Position numbers and translations under genes: made by a program. Shown in pieces: positions 21,067 to 33,172 of a stretch of DNA of 64,000 bases. The notes under the pieces are model-generated. The model did not search any database. It was given only the letters and a program-made list of their open reading frames with translations, and was not told where the DNA came from. Numbering within the stretch: the first letter of the stretch is position 1; every line of letters starts with the position of its first letter. Origin of the DNA: Leifsonia sp. Leaf336 (GTDB lineage: Bacteria; Actinomycetota; Actinomycetes; Actinomycetales; Microbacteriaceae); assembly GCF_001423695.1 (NCBI RefSeq), contig NZ_LMOZ01000002.1, positions 558,658 to 622,657 on the forward strand, given 5' to 3'.

Positions 21067-21126
21067 GTGAGTTCCGCGGCGTGCGCCGCCCGAGAGGGGT
21101 TCAGGGGAATCTTGGGACATGACTAG
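21067..21126 (+). CDS. Putative leaderless 19-aa leader peptide overlapping mtrA
   Basis: A GTG at the predicted transcription start opens a 19-codon frame (begins VSSAACAAREGF) whose TAG at 21124-21126 lies just inside mtrA in another frame. The geometry favours [13 protein letters not shown] coupling: ribosomes ending here sit on the mtrA start. It contains one Cys codon. No homolog is known to me and [11 protein letters not shown] is not shown by sequence alone; the alternative is chance. Confidence 0.4.
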   Translation: MSSAACAAREGFRGILGHD

Positions 21127-21802
21127 TCGCATCCTGGTGGTCGACGACGACACCGCGCTGGCCGAGATGATCGGCATCGTGCTCCGCACCGAGGGATTCG
21201 ACCCCGTGTTCTGCGAAGACGGAGCCCAGGCGATCGAGATCTTCCGCGCGGCCAAGCCCGACCTCGTCCTCCTCGACCTCATGCTGCCCGGCCTCGACGG
21301 CATCGAGGTGTGCAGCCGCATCCGCGCCGAGTCGGGGACGCCCATCATCATGCTCACGGCCAAGTCCGACACGGCCGACGTCGTGAAGGGCCTCGAGTCG
21401 GGCGCCGACGACTACATGGTCAAGCCGTTCAACCCCAAGGAGCTCGTCGCGCGGATCCGTACCCGCCTGCGCCCGGCCCCGACCGCCCCGCCCGCCGAGC
21501 AGCTGCGCGTCGGCGACCTGCTCGTCGACGTCGCCGGCCACGAGGTCCGGCGTGGCGACGCGCGCATCGCGCTCACCCCGCTCGAGTTCGACCTCCTGCT
21601 GGCACTGGCCTCCAAGCCGCAACAGGTGTTCACCCGCGAGATGCTGCTCGAGCAGGTGTGGGGCTACCACTACAAGGCCGACACCCGGCTGGTGAACGTC
21701 CACGTCCAGCGCCTGCGCGCCAAGGTGGAGCAGGACCCGGACAACCCGAAGATCGTGATGACCGTGCGCGGCGTCGGCTACCGCGCCGGTGCGGCGACCT
21801 GA
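21119..21802 (+). CDS. mtrA: Response regulator MtrA
   Basis: 227-aa OmpR-type regulator. The receiver domain (residues 1-115) has acidic Asp9-Asp11, phospho-acceptor Asp53 (LVLLDLMLPG) and Lys near 102; the winged helix (about 130-225) ends VMTVRGVGYRAG. MtrA is the essential partner of MtrB, controlling cell-wall hydrolases, division and osmotic response in actinobacteria. mtrA, mtrB and lpqB are co-directional and closely spaced, the standard arrangement. A mini-ORF overlaps its start. Confidence 0.96.
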   Translation: MTSRILVVDDDTALAEMIGIVLRTEGFDPVFCEDGAQAIEIFRAAKPDLVLLDLMLPGLDGIEVCSRIRAESGTPIIMLTAKSDTADVVKGLESGADDYMVKPFNPKELVARIRTRLRPAPTAPPAEQLRVGDLLVDVAGHEVRRGDARIALTPLEFDLLLALASKPQQVFTREMLLEQVWGYHYKADTRLVNVHVQRLRAKVEQDPDNPKIVMTVRGVGYRAGAAT

Positions 21803-21816
21803 CAGAGGCGACCGCG

Positions 21817-23520
21817 ATGCGCTTCCGTTGGCCCGACAGGGAGTGGTGGCGGCAGGTGCCGTCCGAACTCGCGCGCCTCTGGCGCCGCTCCCTGCAGCTG
21901 CGGACGGTGGCGATCACGTTGCTGCTGACCGGTGTCGCGATCCTCGTCACCGGCGTCTATATGGCGCTCAGCATCAGCAACGACCTGTACCAGTCCCGCC
22001 TCGACCAGGCCCTGCGCGACTCGAGCCGGGCGACGACCGCCGCCCAGACGACCCTGAACGCCTCCGACATCGGCTCGGCCGACAGCGGCAAGAACCTGCT
22101 CAGCTCGACCCTCCAGGCCGTGCAGGCCTCGACCTCCAGCCGGCTGATCGCGGCGTACCGCGTGCCGGGACAGGACAACAGCGTCCTCGCCCCGCCCGAT
22201 CGAGGCAGTCCCGCCCTCAACCCGGTGATCTCGCAGGAGCTGCGGGCCGCCGTGCAGAACGGCGGCACCAAGCAGTTCTACCAATCGGTCGCGCTGCCCT
22301 CCGGCACCGACTCGACCGACCCGGGAATCGTCGTCGGGACGCAGCTGACCCTGCCGTCGTACGGTCGCTACGAGCTCTACATCGGCTACAACCTGAGCGA
22401 CTCGGAGAACACGCTCCTGTTCGTCCAGAACACGCTGCTGCTGGCCGGGCTCGCGCTGATCGTGCTCATCGGCGCGATCACCTGGCTCATCGTGCGGTTC
22501 GTCGTCGAGCCGATCCGGGTGGCGGCCCGCACGAGTGAACGACTCGCGGCCGGCGACCTCGCCGTGCGCATCCCCGAGAAGGGCGAAGACGTCTTCGCCT
22601 CGCTGGCGCGGTCGTTCAACGGCATGGCGGACAGCCTCCAGAGCCAGATCAACCAGCTGGCGACGCTGTCGCAGCTGCAGCAGCGCTTCGTCTCCGACGT
22701 GTCGCACGAGCTGCGCACACCGTTGACCACGATCCGGCTCGCGGGCGACGTGATCTACGACCAGCGCGGATCGTTCCCGCCGGCGACGACCCGCACCGCG
22801 GAGCTGCTCCACACCCAGATCGAGCGATTCGACCGACTGCTCTCCGACCTGCTCGAGATCAGCCGCTACGACGCGGGCTCCGTGGCCCTCGAGCCCGAGC
22901 CCACGAACCTGGTGCGGCTCGCCGAGGAGGTCGTGGACGAGCTCCGCACCGTCGCCGAGCAGAACGGGTCGGAGCTGCGTCTGGAGGCGCCGGGCGGCTA
23001 CTTCGACGTCGGCATGGACCCGCGGCGCATCCGCCGGGTCGTCCGCAACCTCCTCGGCAACGCCATCGAGCACGGCGAGGGCGCTCCGGTGGTGGTGACG
23101 GTCGACAGCAACGAGACGGCCGTCGCGCTCTCCGTCCGCGATTACGGGATCGGCATGAACCAGAACGACGTCAACCATGTCTTCGACCGGTTCTGGAGGG
23201 CCGATCCGTCGCGCAAACGCACCCTCGGCGGCACCGGCCTGGGCCTCGCGATCTCGTTGGAGGACGTCACGCTGCACTCCGGCTGGCTGCAGGTGTGGTC
23301 GATGCCGGGCGAGGGCGCATGCTTCCGGCTCACGCTGCCGCGCGTCACGGGCAAGGGCATCACCTCGTCGCCGCTGCCGCTGCCTCCCGTCGATGCCGGC
23401 GCCAAGCCGGGCCGTCCCCACGACGAGTCCGCCCCGATCGAGGCGTCCGCTGCCACGGGCGGAGGCGCCGGACAGGTCGACGACGGAGCTGTGCGACCGG
23501 GAAGCGGGGCGCGCGCATGA
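21817..23520 (+). CDS. mtrB: Sensor histidine kinase MtrB
   Basis: 567-aa kinase. TM1 is at about residues 30-52 and TM2 near 205-228, enclosing an extracytoplasmic sensor of about 150 residues. Then come HAMP, the H-box [21 protein letters not shown]-box [12 protein letters not shown], and G-boxes [10 protein letters not shown] and GGTGLGLAI. The Pro/Gly-rich C-terminal tail is low complexity. ATG 21817 lies 14 nt after the mtrA stop. It phosphorylates MtrA. Confidence 0.96.
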   Translation: MRFRWPDREWWRQVPSELARLWRRSLQLRTVAITLLLTGVAILVTGVYMALSISNDLYQSRLDQALRDSSRATTAAQTTLNASDIGSADSGKNLLSSTLQAVQASTSSRLIAAYRVPGQDNSVLAPPDRGSPALNPVISQELRAAVQNGGTKQFYQSVALPSGTDSTDPGIVVGTQLTLPSYGRYELYIGYNLSDSENTLLFVQNTLLLAGLALIVLIGAITWLIVRFVVEPIRVAARTSERLAAGDLAVRIPEKGEDVFASLARSFNGMADSLQSQINQLATLSQLQQRFVSDVSHELRTPLTTIRLAGDVIYDQRGSFPPATTRTAELLHTQIERFDRLLSDLLEISRYDAGSVALEPEPTNLVRLAEEVVDELRTVAEQNGSELRLEAPGGYFDVGMDPRRIRRVVRNLLGNAIEHGEGAPVVVTVDSNETAVALSVRDYGIGMNQNDVNHVFDRFWRADPSRKRTLGGTGLGLAISLEDVTLHSGWLQVWSMPGEGACFRLTLPRVTGKGITSSPLPLPPVDAGAKPGRPHDESAPIEASAATGGGAGQVDDGAVRPGSGARA

Positions 23521-25211
23521 TCCGGCGGACCGTACGCGGATTGGGTGCGGCCGTGGCCGTCGTCCTCGCGCTGGTGCTCGTGGCGTGCGCGAGCATCCCC
23601 GACTCGGGGCCGGTGCGCCAGGGCGGCCCGGTCGCCCAGGTGAACGACCAGCTCGATCTCGACTTCAACCCGTCGCCTCCCGAGAACGGGGCGTCGCCGC
23701 AGCGGATCGTGCAGGGCTTCATCGACGCCGCCTCCAGTCCGAAGAACAACTTCCAGATCGCGCGCAAGTACCTGACCAAGTCGATGGCGGCCTCCTGGAA
23801 CCCGGACGAGTCGGTCACCGTCGACGACGGCCGCAACCGCACCTTCGACCATGAGGGCAACCAGTGGTCGGTGGACGTCATCCCGGTCGCCAACGTCGAC
23901 AGCGTCGGCTCCTACCGCCCGATCGCGAGCAAGGCGCCGATCGGCCTCTCGTACCAGGTCGCGCGTGAGAACGGGCAGTGGCGCATCGCGGTGGCGCCGG
24001 ACGGCGTCGTCATCGACGACCCGACCTTCCGCGCCGTGTACAGCCAGCAGACGCTGTACTTCTACAACGCCGGCTACTCCTACCTCGTGCCGGACGCGCG
24101 CTGGTTCCCCGCCCGCGTCGCCTCGGCCGCGACGCGGGTCGCGAGCGCCGTGCTCGCCGGCCCGGCCAAGTGGCTGAACGGCGCTGTGACGAGCGCATTC
24201 CCGCAGGGGACGCAGCTCGCCCTGCCGTCGGTTACGACGGCCGGGGGAGTCGCCCGCGTCGACCTCAGCTCGGAGGCCGGCCAGGCCGACCAGCTCCAGC
24301 TGCAGCGCATGCAACTCCAGATGGAGCAGAGCCTCGGTGCGCTGGCGTCCTCCGTCCAGCTCTTGATCGAGGGCAACGCGCAGCAGATCCCACCGCTGTC
24401 GGACTCGTCGTCCCCCCTTCAGGACCCGCCGGTCGACTCGCACGCCATCGTCTACCGCGGCGACAGCTTCGGGCTGCTCAACGGGTCGACGATCACCGAC
24501 CTGAGCGGGCTGAGCGACAAAGTGGTGGCGCTCCAGCCCAGCGCGGCGACCATCGACGCCAGCCGGAACCAGGTCGCGGTGCTGTCCCACGGAGCCGCCG
24601 TGCTCGTCCGCAAGTCGGGTGATCCCGTCCGCGTCGACACGCGACCCGGGCTGATCGCGCCCGCGCTCGACAACGACGGATGGCTGTGGAGCGTTCCCGC
24701 CGCGTCGCCCGACGCGCTCCAGGTCGCGGGTTCGAACGGGCAGGCGCACGCCGTGAAGGTGGCGTGGCCCGGTGCGACAGGGATCGTCTCGCTCGCCGTC
24801 TCGCGCGACGGCACCCGTGTGGTCGCCGTGCTGAGCACGGGCACCGGCTACGCGGTGGTCGCGGGCGGGGTCGTCCGTGGAGCCGACGGACTGCCGACCT
24901 CCATCACGCAGCCCATCGAGCTGGCGGTGGGTGACGGGACTCCGATGTCGATCGCCTGGACGGGCGAGCTGACGGTCGCCGTCCTCGCGATCACGAACGG
25001 CGACGCCACCGCGATCACGGAGCAGACGATCGGCGGCACCTCCACCTCGACCACGGGCCCGGCCGCCGGGCGCACGATCGTGGGGGCGGGAGGCCTCTCT
25101 CGCTACCTCGTGCTCGCCGGCGACGGCACCCTGCAGGCGCCGACCGGCAGCGGCTGGCAGACGCAGACCGACAAGGTGGGCGCGGTCGCGGTGCAGCTCG
25201 GGCAGCCCTGA
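23517..25211 (+). CDS. lpqB: Lipoprotein LpqB
   Basis: 564-aa lipoprotein. The signal peptide ends LVLVAC with the lipidated Cys at residue 24. A GerMN-like domain (about 190-300) is followed by a beta-propeller-like C-terminal half. The ATG overlaps the mtrB stop (ATGA). LpqB is known to interact with the extracellular part of MtrB and modulate signalling, which fits the operon. Confidence 0.94.
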   Translation: MIRRTVRGLGAAVAVVLALVLVACASIPDSGPVRQGGPVAQVNDQLDLDFNPSPPENGASPQRIVQGFIDAASSPKNNFQIARKYLTKSMAASWNPDESVTVDDGRNRTFDHEGNQWSVDVIPVANVDSVGSYRPIASKAPIGLSYQVARENGQWRIAVAPDGVVIDDPTFRAVYSQQTLYFYNAGYSYLVPDARWFPARVASAATRVASAVLAGPAKWLNGAVTSAFPQGTQLALPSVTTAGGVARVDLSSEAGQADQLQLQRMQLQMEQSLGALASSVQLLIEGNAQQIPPLSDSSSPLQDPPVDSHAIVYRGDSFGLLNGSTITDLSGLSDKVVALQPSAATIDASRNQVAVLSHGAAVLVRKSGDPVRVDTRPGLIAPALDNDGWLWSVPAASPDALQVAGSNGQAHAVKVAWPGATGIVSLAVSRDGTRVVAVLSTGTGYAVVAGGVVRGADGLPTSITQPIELAVGDGTPMSIAWTGELTVAVLAITNGDATAITEQTIGGTSTSTTGPAAGRTIVGAGGLSRYLVLAGDGTLQAPTGSGWQTQTDKVGAVAVQLGQP

Positions 25212-25307
25212 CCGGCGGACTCCTCCACAACGCCGGCTGAGCGCCGATCATCCACGGATCCTCGCGCGCTGCCGAGGCGGACCGCGCGCTCGGGTGAGGC
25301 TGGGGCC

Positions 25308-25994
25308 ATGATCACGACATCCTCTCCTCCCGCTCGCCCCGCTCCCGCGCGCCGGTACGTCCGCGAAGCGCTGCTCGACGCCGCCGCTGTGCTGCTGCCG
25401 GTGCGGTGCGCCGGTTGCTCCGCTCCCGACCGGTCCGTCTGCTCCGACTGCGCACACCGTCTCGAACCTCGGGAGCGCACGCGGACCGTCTCCGGAATCA
25501 CGGTCTGCTCCGCTCTGGACTACGACGACGTGCCGCGCGCGGTGCTGCTCGCCTTCAAGGACGCGGGGCGGGTGGACGTCGCGTCCGCGCTGGCGGGCGC
25601 GCTCCGAGCCGCGCTGACCGCCGCGACCGCAGGCACTCGGGCTGTCCCGGTGCCTGTCCTCATCCCGTGGACACGTGCGGCCTGGAGGCGCAGGGGCTAC
25701 CACCCGACGGGCTTGATCCTGTCGCGCTCGCGCGTCCTGGACGCTCCGCTCTCGCGGGCACTCCGGCTCACCCGCCAGACCGCCGATCAGGCCGGGCTCT
25801 CGTGGAACGACCGCGAACGCAATCGCGAAGGCAGCCTGGTGGCCTCGGCTCGGGTCGCGGGCAGACGCTGCCTCCTCGTCGACGACATCGTGACGACCGG
25901 CGCCACCCTCGCGGAGGCCGCAGGAGCGATCCGCGCGGCCGGCGGCATCGTGGTCGGAGCGGCGACCATAGCCCAGACGCCGCGTCGTCGGTGA
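25308..25994 (+). CDS. ComF family phosphoribosyltransferase-like protein
   Basis: 228-aa protein. An N-terminal Cys cluster (CAGCSAPDRSVCSDC, about residues 31-45) would bind zinc, and a type I phosphoribosyltransferase domain ends with the PRPP loop CLLVDDIVTTGATLAEA. ComF homologs act in DNA uptake in some bacteria; here the gene is the usual neighbour between lpqB and hpf, and the true role in actinobacteria is unclear. Confidence 0.88.
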   Translation: MITTSSPPARPAPARRYVREALLDAAAVLLPVRCAGCSAPDRSVCSDCAHRLEPRERTRTVSGITVCSALDYDDVPRAVLLAFKDAGRVDVASALAGALRAALTAATAGTRAVPVPVLIPWTRAAWRRRGYHPTGLILSRSRVLDAPLSRALRLTRQTADQAGLSWNDRERNREGSLVASARVAGRRCLLVDDIVTTGATLAEAAGAIRAAGGIVVGAATIAQTPRRR

Positions 25995-26047
25995 GGGCAC
26001 CCGCGTGCAGCGAACGTCCAGACGAGTACTAAGAATTCACCCGCTGA

Positions 26048-26061
26048 TTACGGTTCCGTAA
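26048..26061. promoter_or_regulatory. 14-bp perfect palindrome upstream of hpf
   Basis: TTACGGTTCCGTAA, followed 16 bp later by a putative -10 TACGGT (26077-26082) that itself lies in an 11-bp palindrome (ACTAC-G-GTAGT, 26075-26085). Position upstream of the start suggests an operator; the binding protein is unknown. Confidence 0.4.
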
Positions 26062-26153
26062 CGCGGCGGGGAGCACTACGGTAGTCGAAAAGGCGCGAGC
26101 GATTCCGCCCTTCGTGATCCGGGCGGACGTCACGCCGGATCAGGGAGGTCTCC

Positions 26154-26852
26154 ATGGACATCAACATCGTCGGACGCAACCTGGGAATCACTGATCGGTT
26201 CCGCGAATACGCGACAGAGAAGGCCGACAAGGTCGCTCATCTCGCCGAGCGGGCCATCTCATTCGAGATCAAGGTCAGCAGGCACAACGAGAAGCTGGGA
26301 TCCCAGAACGGCGACGACCGCGTCGAGCTGACGCTGGTCGGACCGAGGGCGGTGGTGCGGTCGGAGGCGACGGGCACCGACAAGTACGCAGCGTTCGACA
26401 TCGCGCTCGGGAAACTCCTCGAGCGCGTGCGGAGGGCCAAGGACAGGCGCAAGGTGCACCGCGGGCAGCATCGCCCGACGTCCCTCCGCGAGGCCAGCAC
26501 CGACGGCTTCAGCGCCGTCGGGCTGGCGGCGGCACCGGTCTCGGTGCTCGACCAGGTCCGCACCGGCAGCACGCCGGTCGTGACCGAAGAGGCCCAGGCG
26601 ACCGAGGCCGAAGAGGAGTACAGCCCGGTCGTGATCCGTCAGAAGGTCTTCGCGAGCATCCCGATGACCGTCGACGACGCCCTCTATTACATGGAACTGG
26701 TCGGGCACGACTTCTACCTGTTCGTGGACCAGGAGACCAAACGGCCGAGCGTCGTCTACCGGCGCAAGGGCTGGGACTACGGCGTGATCGCCCTCGACGA
26801 CGACGCCGAGGAGCTGCAGGAGGTGGCGACGGCGAGCCGCAAGCTCGGCTGA
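26154..26852 (+). CDS. hpf: Ribosome hibernation-promoting factor, long form
   Basis: 232-aa protein. The N-terminal S30AE domain (about residues 1-105, [20 protein letters not shown]) binds the decoding centre of the 30S subunit; a linker leads to the C-terminal dimerisation domain (about 170-230, [24 protein letters not shown]). The long form pairs ribosomes into inactive 100S dimers. GGGAGG lies 7 nt before the ATG. Followed by a strong hairpin before secA. Confidence 0.95.
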   Translation: MDINIVGRNLGITDRFREYATEKADKVAHLAERAISFEIKVSRHNEKLGSQNGDDRVELTLVGPRAVVRSEATGTDKYAAFDIALGKLLERVRRAKDRRKVHRGQHRPTSLREASTDGFSAVGLAAAPVSVLDQVRTGSTPVVTEEAQATEAEEEYSPVVIRQKVFASIPMTVDDALYYMELVGHDFYLFVDQETKRPSVVYRRKGWDYGVIALDDDAEELQEVATASRKLG

Positions 26853-26859
26853 CAGACGC

Positions 26860-26896
26860 GTCGATGGCGTGTGCCCAGGCGGCGCACGCCATCGAC
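26860..26896 (+). terminator. Hairpin after hpf
   Basis: Stem of 15 pairs (26860-26874 with 26882-26896, one G-U) and a 7-nt loop, beginning 8 nt after the hpf stop. There is no clear U tract, as is usual in high-GC actinobacteria. It should separate hpf from secA. Confidence 0.75.
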
Positions 26897-27052
26897 GTTC
26901 ACGCACCTCGCAGACGCCTCCCAGCGACGACGGGTCGTACGCAGGGGCGGACCAAGTACGATGTTCCCTATCGTCGGCGGATTCTGCCGTCCGGCGTGCG
27001 CCCGCCGGGGCGCGGGCATCATCGGCCCGACCGAGCAAAATGGAGTGCATCA

Positions 27053-29863
<2,811 letters not shown>

Positions 29864-29876
29864 TCGCAGCGATGTC

Positions 29877-29918
29877 GCCTGACGGCGGGGAGGCCGACCG
29901 GCCACCCCGCCGTCAGGC
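29877..29918. terminator. Bidirectional terminator between secA and the Rv3235-family gene
   Basis: 14-bp perfect stem (29877-29890 with 29905-29918), then an A-A mismatch and a further GGCC/GGCC 4-bp helix with loop GACC. It lies between convergent stops at 29863 and 29921. Confidence 0.85.
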
Positions 29919-29920
29919 GC

Positions 29921-30421
29921 TTAAAGGACGCTGATGGCGGTCGCACGCCAGCGTTTCCGGTGGCGTTCGAGCCGAAGGGCGACAGCACGCGACCGGGTGG
30001 GCTGGTGGATCATCACGACGGCGTCGACGATGGACTCGCCCCGGCGGTTGACCATCGGCTGACCGACGCGGACGCGCGGGCGGCGGATGTCGTCGCCGGT
30101 GGCCTCCCGGGAGCGCGAGGCGATCACCGTGCGGCGCAGCAATTGCACGAACACCGAGTCGCTCACCCACCGACCGAGCTGATCGAGGGGGCGTGCTCCC
30201 GCGAGGATCTCGATGACGCACAGTGCCAGTTTCGCGCTCAACAGGCCCGGGTCGTCGTCGAGGCCGCCGACGAGCCGGAGGTCGGGGTCGGGATCCTGCT
30301 GAACCACGCTCAGCGGAGGCCGGTCGTGGCGGTGCCGGTCGTGGCTGCGCAGGTCGTCGGTGTGCAGGTAGTCGCTGCGCACAGCGTCGCGGTCGAGGAC
30401 GGGGGTGAGGAGTGCGTTCAT
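29921..30421 (-). CDS. Rv3235 family protein
   Basis: About 166 aa. The N-terminal 60 residues are charged and look disordered; the C-terminal half (LSAKLALCVIEILAGARPLDQLGRWVSDSVFVQLLRR onward) is the conserved domain seen in actinobacterial proteins encoded next to secA. Function unknown. The start at 30421 is chosen because the family usually begins MNALLTPVLDR-like; an in-frame start at 30475 is possible. Divergent from the histidine kinase. Confidence 0.72.
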   Translation of the reverse strand: MNALLTPVLDRDAVRSDYLHTDDLRSHDRHRHDRPPLSVVQQDPDPDLRLVGGLDDDPGLLSAKLALCVIEILAGARPLDQLGRWVSDSVFVQLLRRTVIASRSREATGDDIRRPRVRVGQPMVNRRGESIVDAVVMIHQPTRSRAVALRLERHRKRWRATAISVL

Positions 30422-30591
30422 TCTGATGGAGCTCGATTCTTCTGTTCGACGGTTCGTCGATTGGCTGCGTCTCACTCAAGCAGCGCGGTTCGCGGGGGTC
30501 CAGGGCATCAACGCGGGTGTGGACAACTCGTTCCACCTCGGCCACCGGGCGGGCCTCCACGCGGCTGTCACGAGGCGCGACGGCGTCTGTC

Positions 30592-30597
30592 TATAGT
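30592..30597 (+). promoter_or_regulatory. -10 box for the leaderless pdtaS transcript
   Basis: TATAGT ends 6 nt before the GTG at 30604, the closest match to consensus in the window. No clear -35 at 17 nt. Confidence 0.6.
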
Positions 30598-30603
30598 GGG
30601 GGA

Positions 30604-32097
30604 GTGTCGACGCTCAGTGATCTCGTCCATGCTCAAGGTCGTTCCTCCGAGGCGGACGTGGAGTGGCTCCACTCGCTCGTCGGTGACTGGCAGCTGCTCG
30701 CCGATCTGGCCTTCGCCGACATCGTCCTGTGGGTGCCGACGACCGACGATGATTTCGTCGCGGTCGCGCACGCCCGCCCGTCGAGTGCGGCGACGCTCTT
30801 CTACCGCGACTTCGTCGGCCAGCGGATCAAGCCGGAGTGGCGTCAGCAGGTCACCGACGCCTACCGCACCAAGGAGATCATCGACACCTCCGCCCCGGAC
30901 TGGTACGAGGAGACGCCCACGCGCGTGCGCGCCGTCCCGGTGATCCGGCGGCTGAGCGTCCACTCGCCCGAGACGGCGCCTGAGCCGGTGGCCGTCATCA
31001 CGCGGCACACCAACCTCAGCGAGGCACGCACGCCCAGCCGTCAGGAGCTGACGTTCAACGACTGCGCGAACGACCTGTTCAACATGATCGCCAGCGGCGA
31101 CTTCCCCGATCTCGGGGCCCCGGCGGCACCGCGGCGCGGCCAGCCGCGCGCAGCGGACGGCCTCATCCGCCTCGACGTCGACGGCGTCACCACGTTCGCC
31201 AGCCCCAACGCGCTGAGCGCCTTCAACCGGATGGGCTTCACGGGTGAGTTGGAGGGCGAGTCGCTCGCCACGGTGACGACCGGCCTCCTCGCCGGCGCGA
31301 TCACTGCGGACGAGTCGCTCCCGCTGGTCGTGACCGGCCGTGCGCCCTGGCGCACCGACATCGAAGCGCGCGGCGTCACGGTGTCGCTGCGCGCCATCCC
31401 GATCCGCAACCGCGGGCAGCGCGTCGGCGCGATCGTGCTGTGCCGCGACGTGTCGGAGCAGCGGCATCAGGAGCGCGAGCTCATCACCAAGGACGCCACG
31501 ATCCGCGAGATCCACCACCGCGTCAAGAACAACCTCCAGACCGTCGCGTCGTTGCTGCGCATCCAGGCGCGCCGCACGCACTCGGAGGAGGCCAGGGAGG
31601 CCCTGAGCCAGGCGATGCGGCGGGTGGCGGCGATCGCGGTCGTGCACGACACGCTCTCCACCGGTCTCGCGCAGATCGTCGACTTCGACGACGTCTTCGA
31701 CCGGGTCCTGCTCCTGGTCGCGGAGGTCGCGGCCAGCCACACGACCACGGTGCACCCCAAGAAGTCCGGCAGGTTCGGATCCCTGCCGAGCGAGTACGCG
31801 ACGCCGCTGGCGCTCGCGCTCACCGAGCTCGTGACGAACGCCGTGGAGCACGGCCTGGCCGGGCGCGAGGGGCAGGTGGAGATCGTGGCGAACCGGTCGG
31901 ACGAGTCGCTCACCGTCAAGGTCGTGGACAACGGGTCCGGCCTGCCCGAGGGCAAGGTCGGCTCGGGGCTCGGCACCCAGATCGTGCGCACCCTGATCCA
32001 GGGGGAGCTGGGTGGCGCCATCGACTGGCACACGATGATGGGTCAGGGCACGGAGGTCACCATCGAGGTGCCGCTCCGCTACCTCACCACCGTCTGA
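30604..32097 (+). CDS. pdtaS: PdtaS-like sensor histidine kinase
   Basis: 497-aa soluble kinase, nearly the length of mycobacterial PdtaS. An N-terminal GAF-like domain (about residues 10-150) and a PAS-like domain (about 185-290) precede a HisKA_2 segment, IREIHHRVKNNLQTVASLLRIQARR, with the phospho-acceptor His, then an HATPase domain (LTELVTNAVEHGLAG, VVDNGSGLPEG). PdtaS signals to the antiterminator-type regulator PdtaR, encoded elsewhere. GTG start with no leader. Neighbour of whiB1 as in mycobacteria. Confidence 0.88.
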   Translation: MSTLSDLVHAQGRSSEADVEWLHSLVGDWQLLADLAFADIVLWVPTTDDDFVAVAHARPSSAATLFYRDFVGQRIKPEWRQQVTDAYRTKEIIDTSAPDWYEETPTRVRAVPVIRRLSVHSPETAPEPVAVITRHTNLSEARTPSRQELTFNDCANDLFNMIASGDFPDLGAPAAPRRGQPRAADGLIRLDVDGVTTFASPNALSAFNRMGFTGELEGESLATVTTGLLAGAITADESLPLVVTGRAPWRTDIEARGVTVSLRAIPIRNRGQRVGAIVLCRDVSEQRHQERELITKDATIREIHHRVKNNLQTVASLLRIQARRTHSEEAREALSQAMRRVAAIAVVHDTLSTGLAQIVDFDDVFDRVLLLVAEVAASHTTTVHPKKSGRFGSLPSEYATPLALALTELVTNAVEHGLAGREGQVEIVANRSDESLTVKVVDNGSGLPEGKVGSGLGTQIVRTLIQGELGGAIDWHTMMGQGTEVTIEVPLRYLTTV

Positions 32098-32131
32098 GAC
32101 GCCTCGGCAGGCGGCTCCACGACGAGAAACG

Positions 32132-32187
32132 CCGAGGGGCGCTCCTGGACGATGACGTCTGCTAGGTGTTCAGGAGCGCCGCCTCGG
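32132..32187. terminator. Terminator between pdtaS and whiB1
   Basis: Imperfect long stem (CCGAGGGGCGCTCCTG at 32132-32147 with 32171-32187, one bulged base) and a 23-nt loop, between convergent genes. Confidence 0.7.
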
Positions 32188-32221
32188 CGGCGGTGTATTG
32201 CAGGGAGCCTGGGTTCGGGGC

Positions 32222-32470
32222 TCAGGAGGCGCGGCGCGCGCGGGCGGCGCGGCGCTTGAGCGCACGGCGCTCGTCTTCGGAGAGACCGCCCCACACGCCC
32301 GAGTCTTGCCCGGTCTCGAGGGCGTACTGCAGGCAGATCTCCGTCACGGTGCAGCGAGCACAGACCGCCTTGGCCTTGTCGATCTGGTCGACCGCTGGCC
32401 CGGTGTTTCCGACGGGGAAGAACAGCTCGGGGTCCGCGGTCAGGCAGGCGGCTTTGTCGCGCCAATCCAT
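32222..32470 (-). CDS. whiB1: WhiB1 iron-sulfur transcription factor
   Basis: 82-aa Wbl protein with Cys9, Cys37, Cys40 and Cys46, the same spacing as mycobacterial WhiB1, GVWGG at 58-62 and a basic tail (ALKRRAARARRAS). The 4Fe-4S cluster reacts with nitric oxide and the protein binds the housekeeping sigma factor. AAGGAG lies 9 nt before the ATG. The roughly 190-bp region upstream is shared with a divergent membrane-protein gene; a short GGCCC/GGGCC hairpin (32504-32516) sits in the leader. Confidence 0.95.
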   Translation of the reverse strand: MDWRDKAACLTADPELFFPVGNTGPAVDQIDKAKAVCARCTVTEICLQYALETGQDSGVWGGLSEDERRALKRRAARARRAS

Positions 32471-32662
32471 GAAGATATGCTCCTTGTTTGCTGGATGTTT
32501 CCTGGCCCGAGGGGCCTAGAATGCAGGTAAGCAGCCGCGTTACAGGGTTCTTCAGATCCATGGGGAATGAGACCTGCCCACCACCCTGTGAGCACTAACT
32601 CGGCCTTGAATATGCTCCCATAGCGGTTAACCCGAATCAATAGTTTTGTATGGGATAACGCT

Positions 32663-33136
32663 GTGAACACACACTCGAAACGTCTGGATGCTATAGTGCC
32701 CGATCCGTCCGCGCCCGTGCCCGCGGGCCCCGCCAGGCCGCCGCTTCTCATCGTCCTGGCCGTCATCGTGGCACTGGAGGCGCTCCTGGTGACCGGGCTC
32801 GCGCTCTGGCTCCTGTTCGAGCTTCTCACTCAGAAGCCCCAGTCGTACACCACCGCCGTGGCGATCACCGTGCTCGTCGCGCTGGGCGCGGCCTGGGTCA
32901 TCGCGACGCTCGTCGGCCTCCTGCGGCTGCACGCCTGGGCGCGAGCGTCGATCGTCACGATCCAGATCCTGATGATTGCGGTCGCGGTGGGCAGCTTCCA
33001 AGGCCTCGTCGCGAGGCCCGACCTCGGCTGGGCGCTCCTGGTTCCCGCGGTGGTCGCCGGCGTGCTCGCCCTGACTCCGTCGGTCGTGCGCGCGACCGCC
33101 CGCGCCGACGCACGCAACACGGAGACACACGAATAG
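32663..33136 (+). CDS. Small membrane protein of unknown function
   Basis: 157 aa with four likely helices (about residues 28-52, 63-85, 92-112, 120-140) and short charged ends. No domain recognised. Starts at a GTG with TATGGG 8 nt upstream (weak -10). First gene of the accessory block inserted between whiB1 and rsgA; divergent from whiB1. Confidence 0.7.
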   Translation: MNTHSKRLDAIVPDPSAPVPAGPARPPLLIVLAVIVALEALLVTGLALWLLFELLTQKPQSYTTAVAITVLVALGAAWVIATLVGLLRLHAWARASIVTIQILMIAVAVGSFQGLVARPDLGWALLVPAVVAGVLALTPSVVRATARADARNTETHE

Positions 33137-33172
33137 CGCCGGCATGGGAACAAGACGGAGACTCTCTCTGTT

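Noticed and set aside
32571-32590. CRP-like site (TGTGAGCAC) upstream of whiB1
   Set aside because: Only one half-site is present; the second arm does not match TCACA.
32692-32698. TATAGTG as promoter and start for the small membrane protein
   Set aside because: The GTG would overlap the -10 itself; the frame already starts at 32663.
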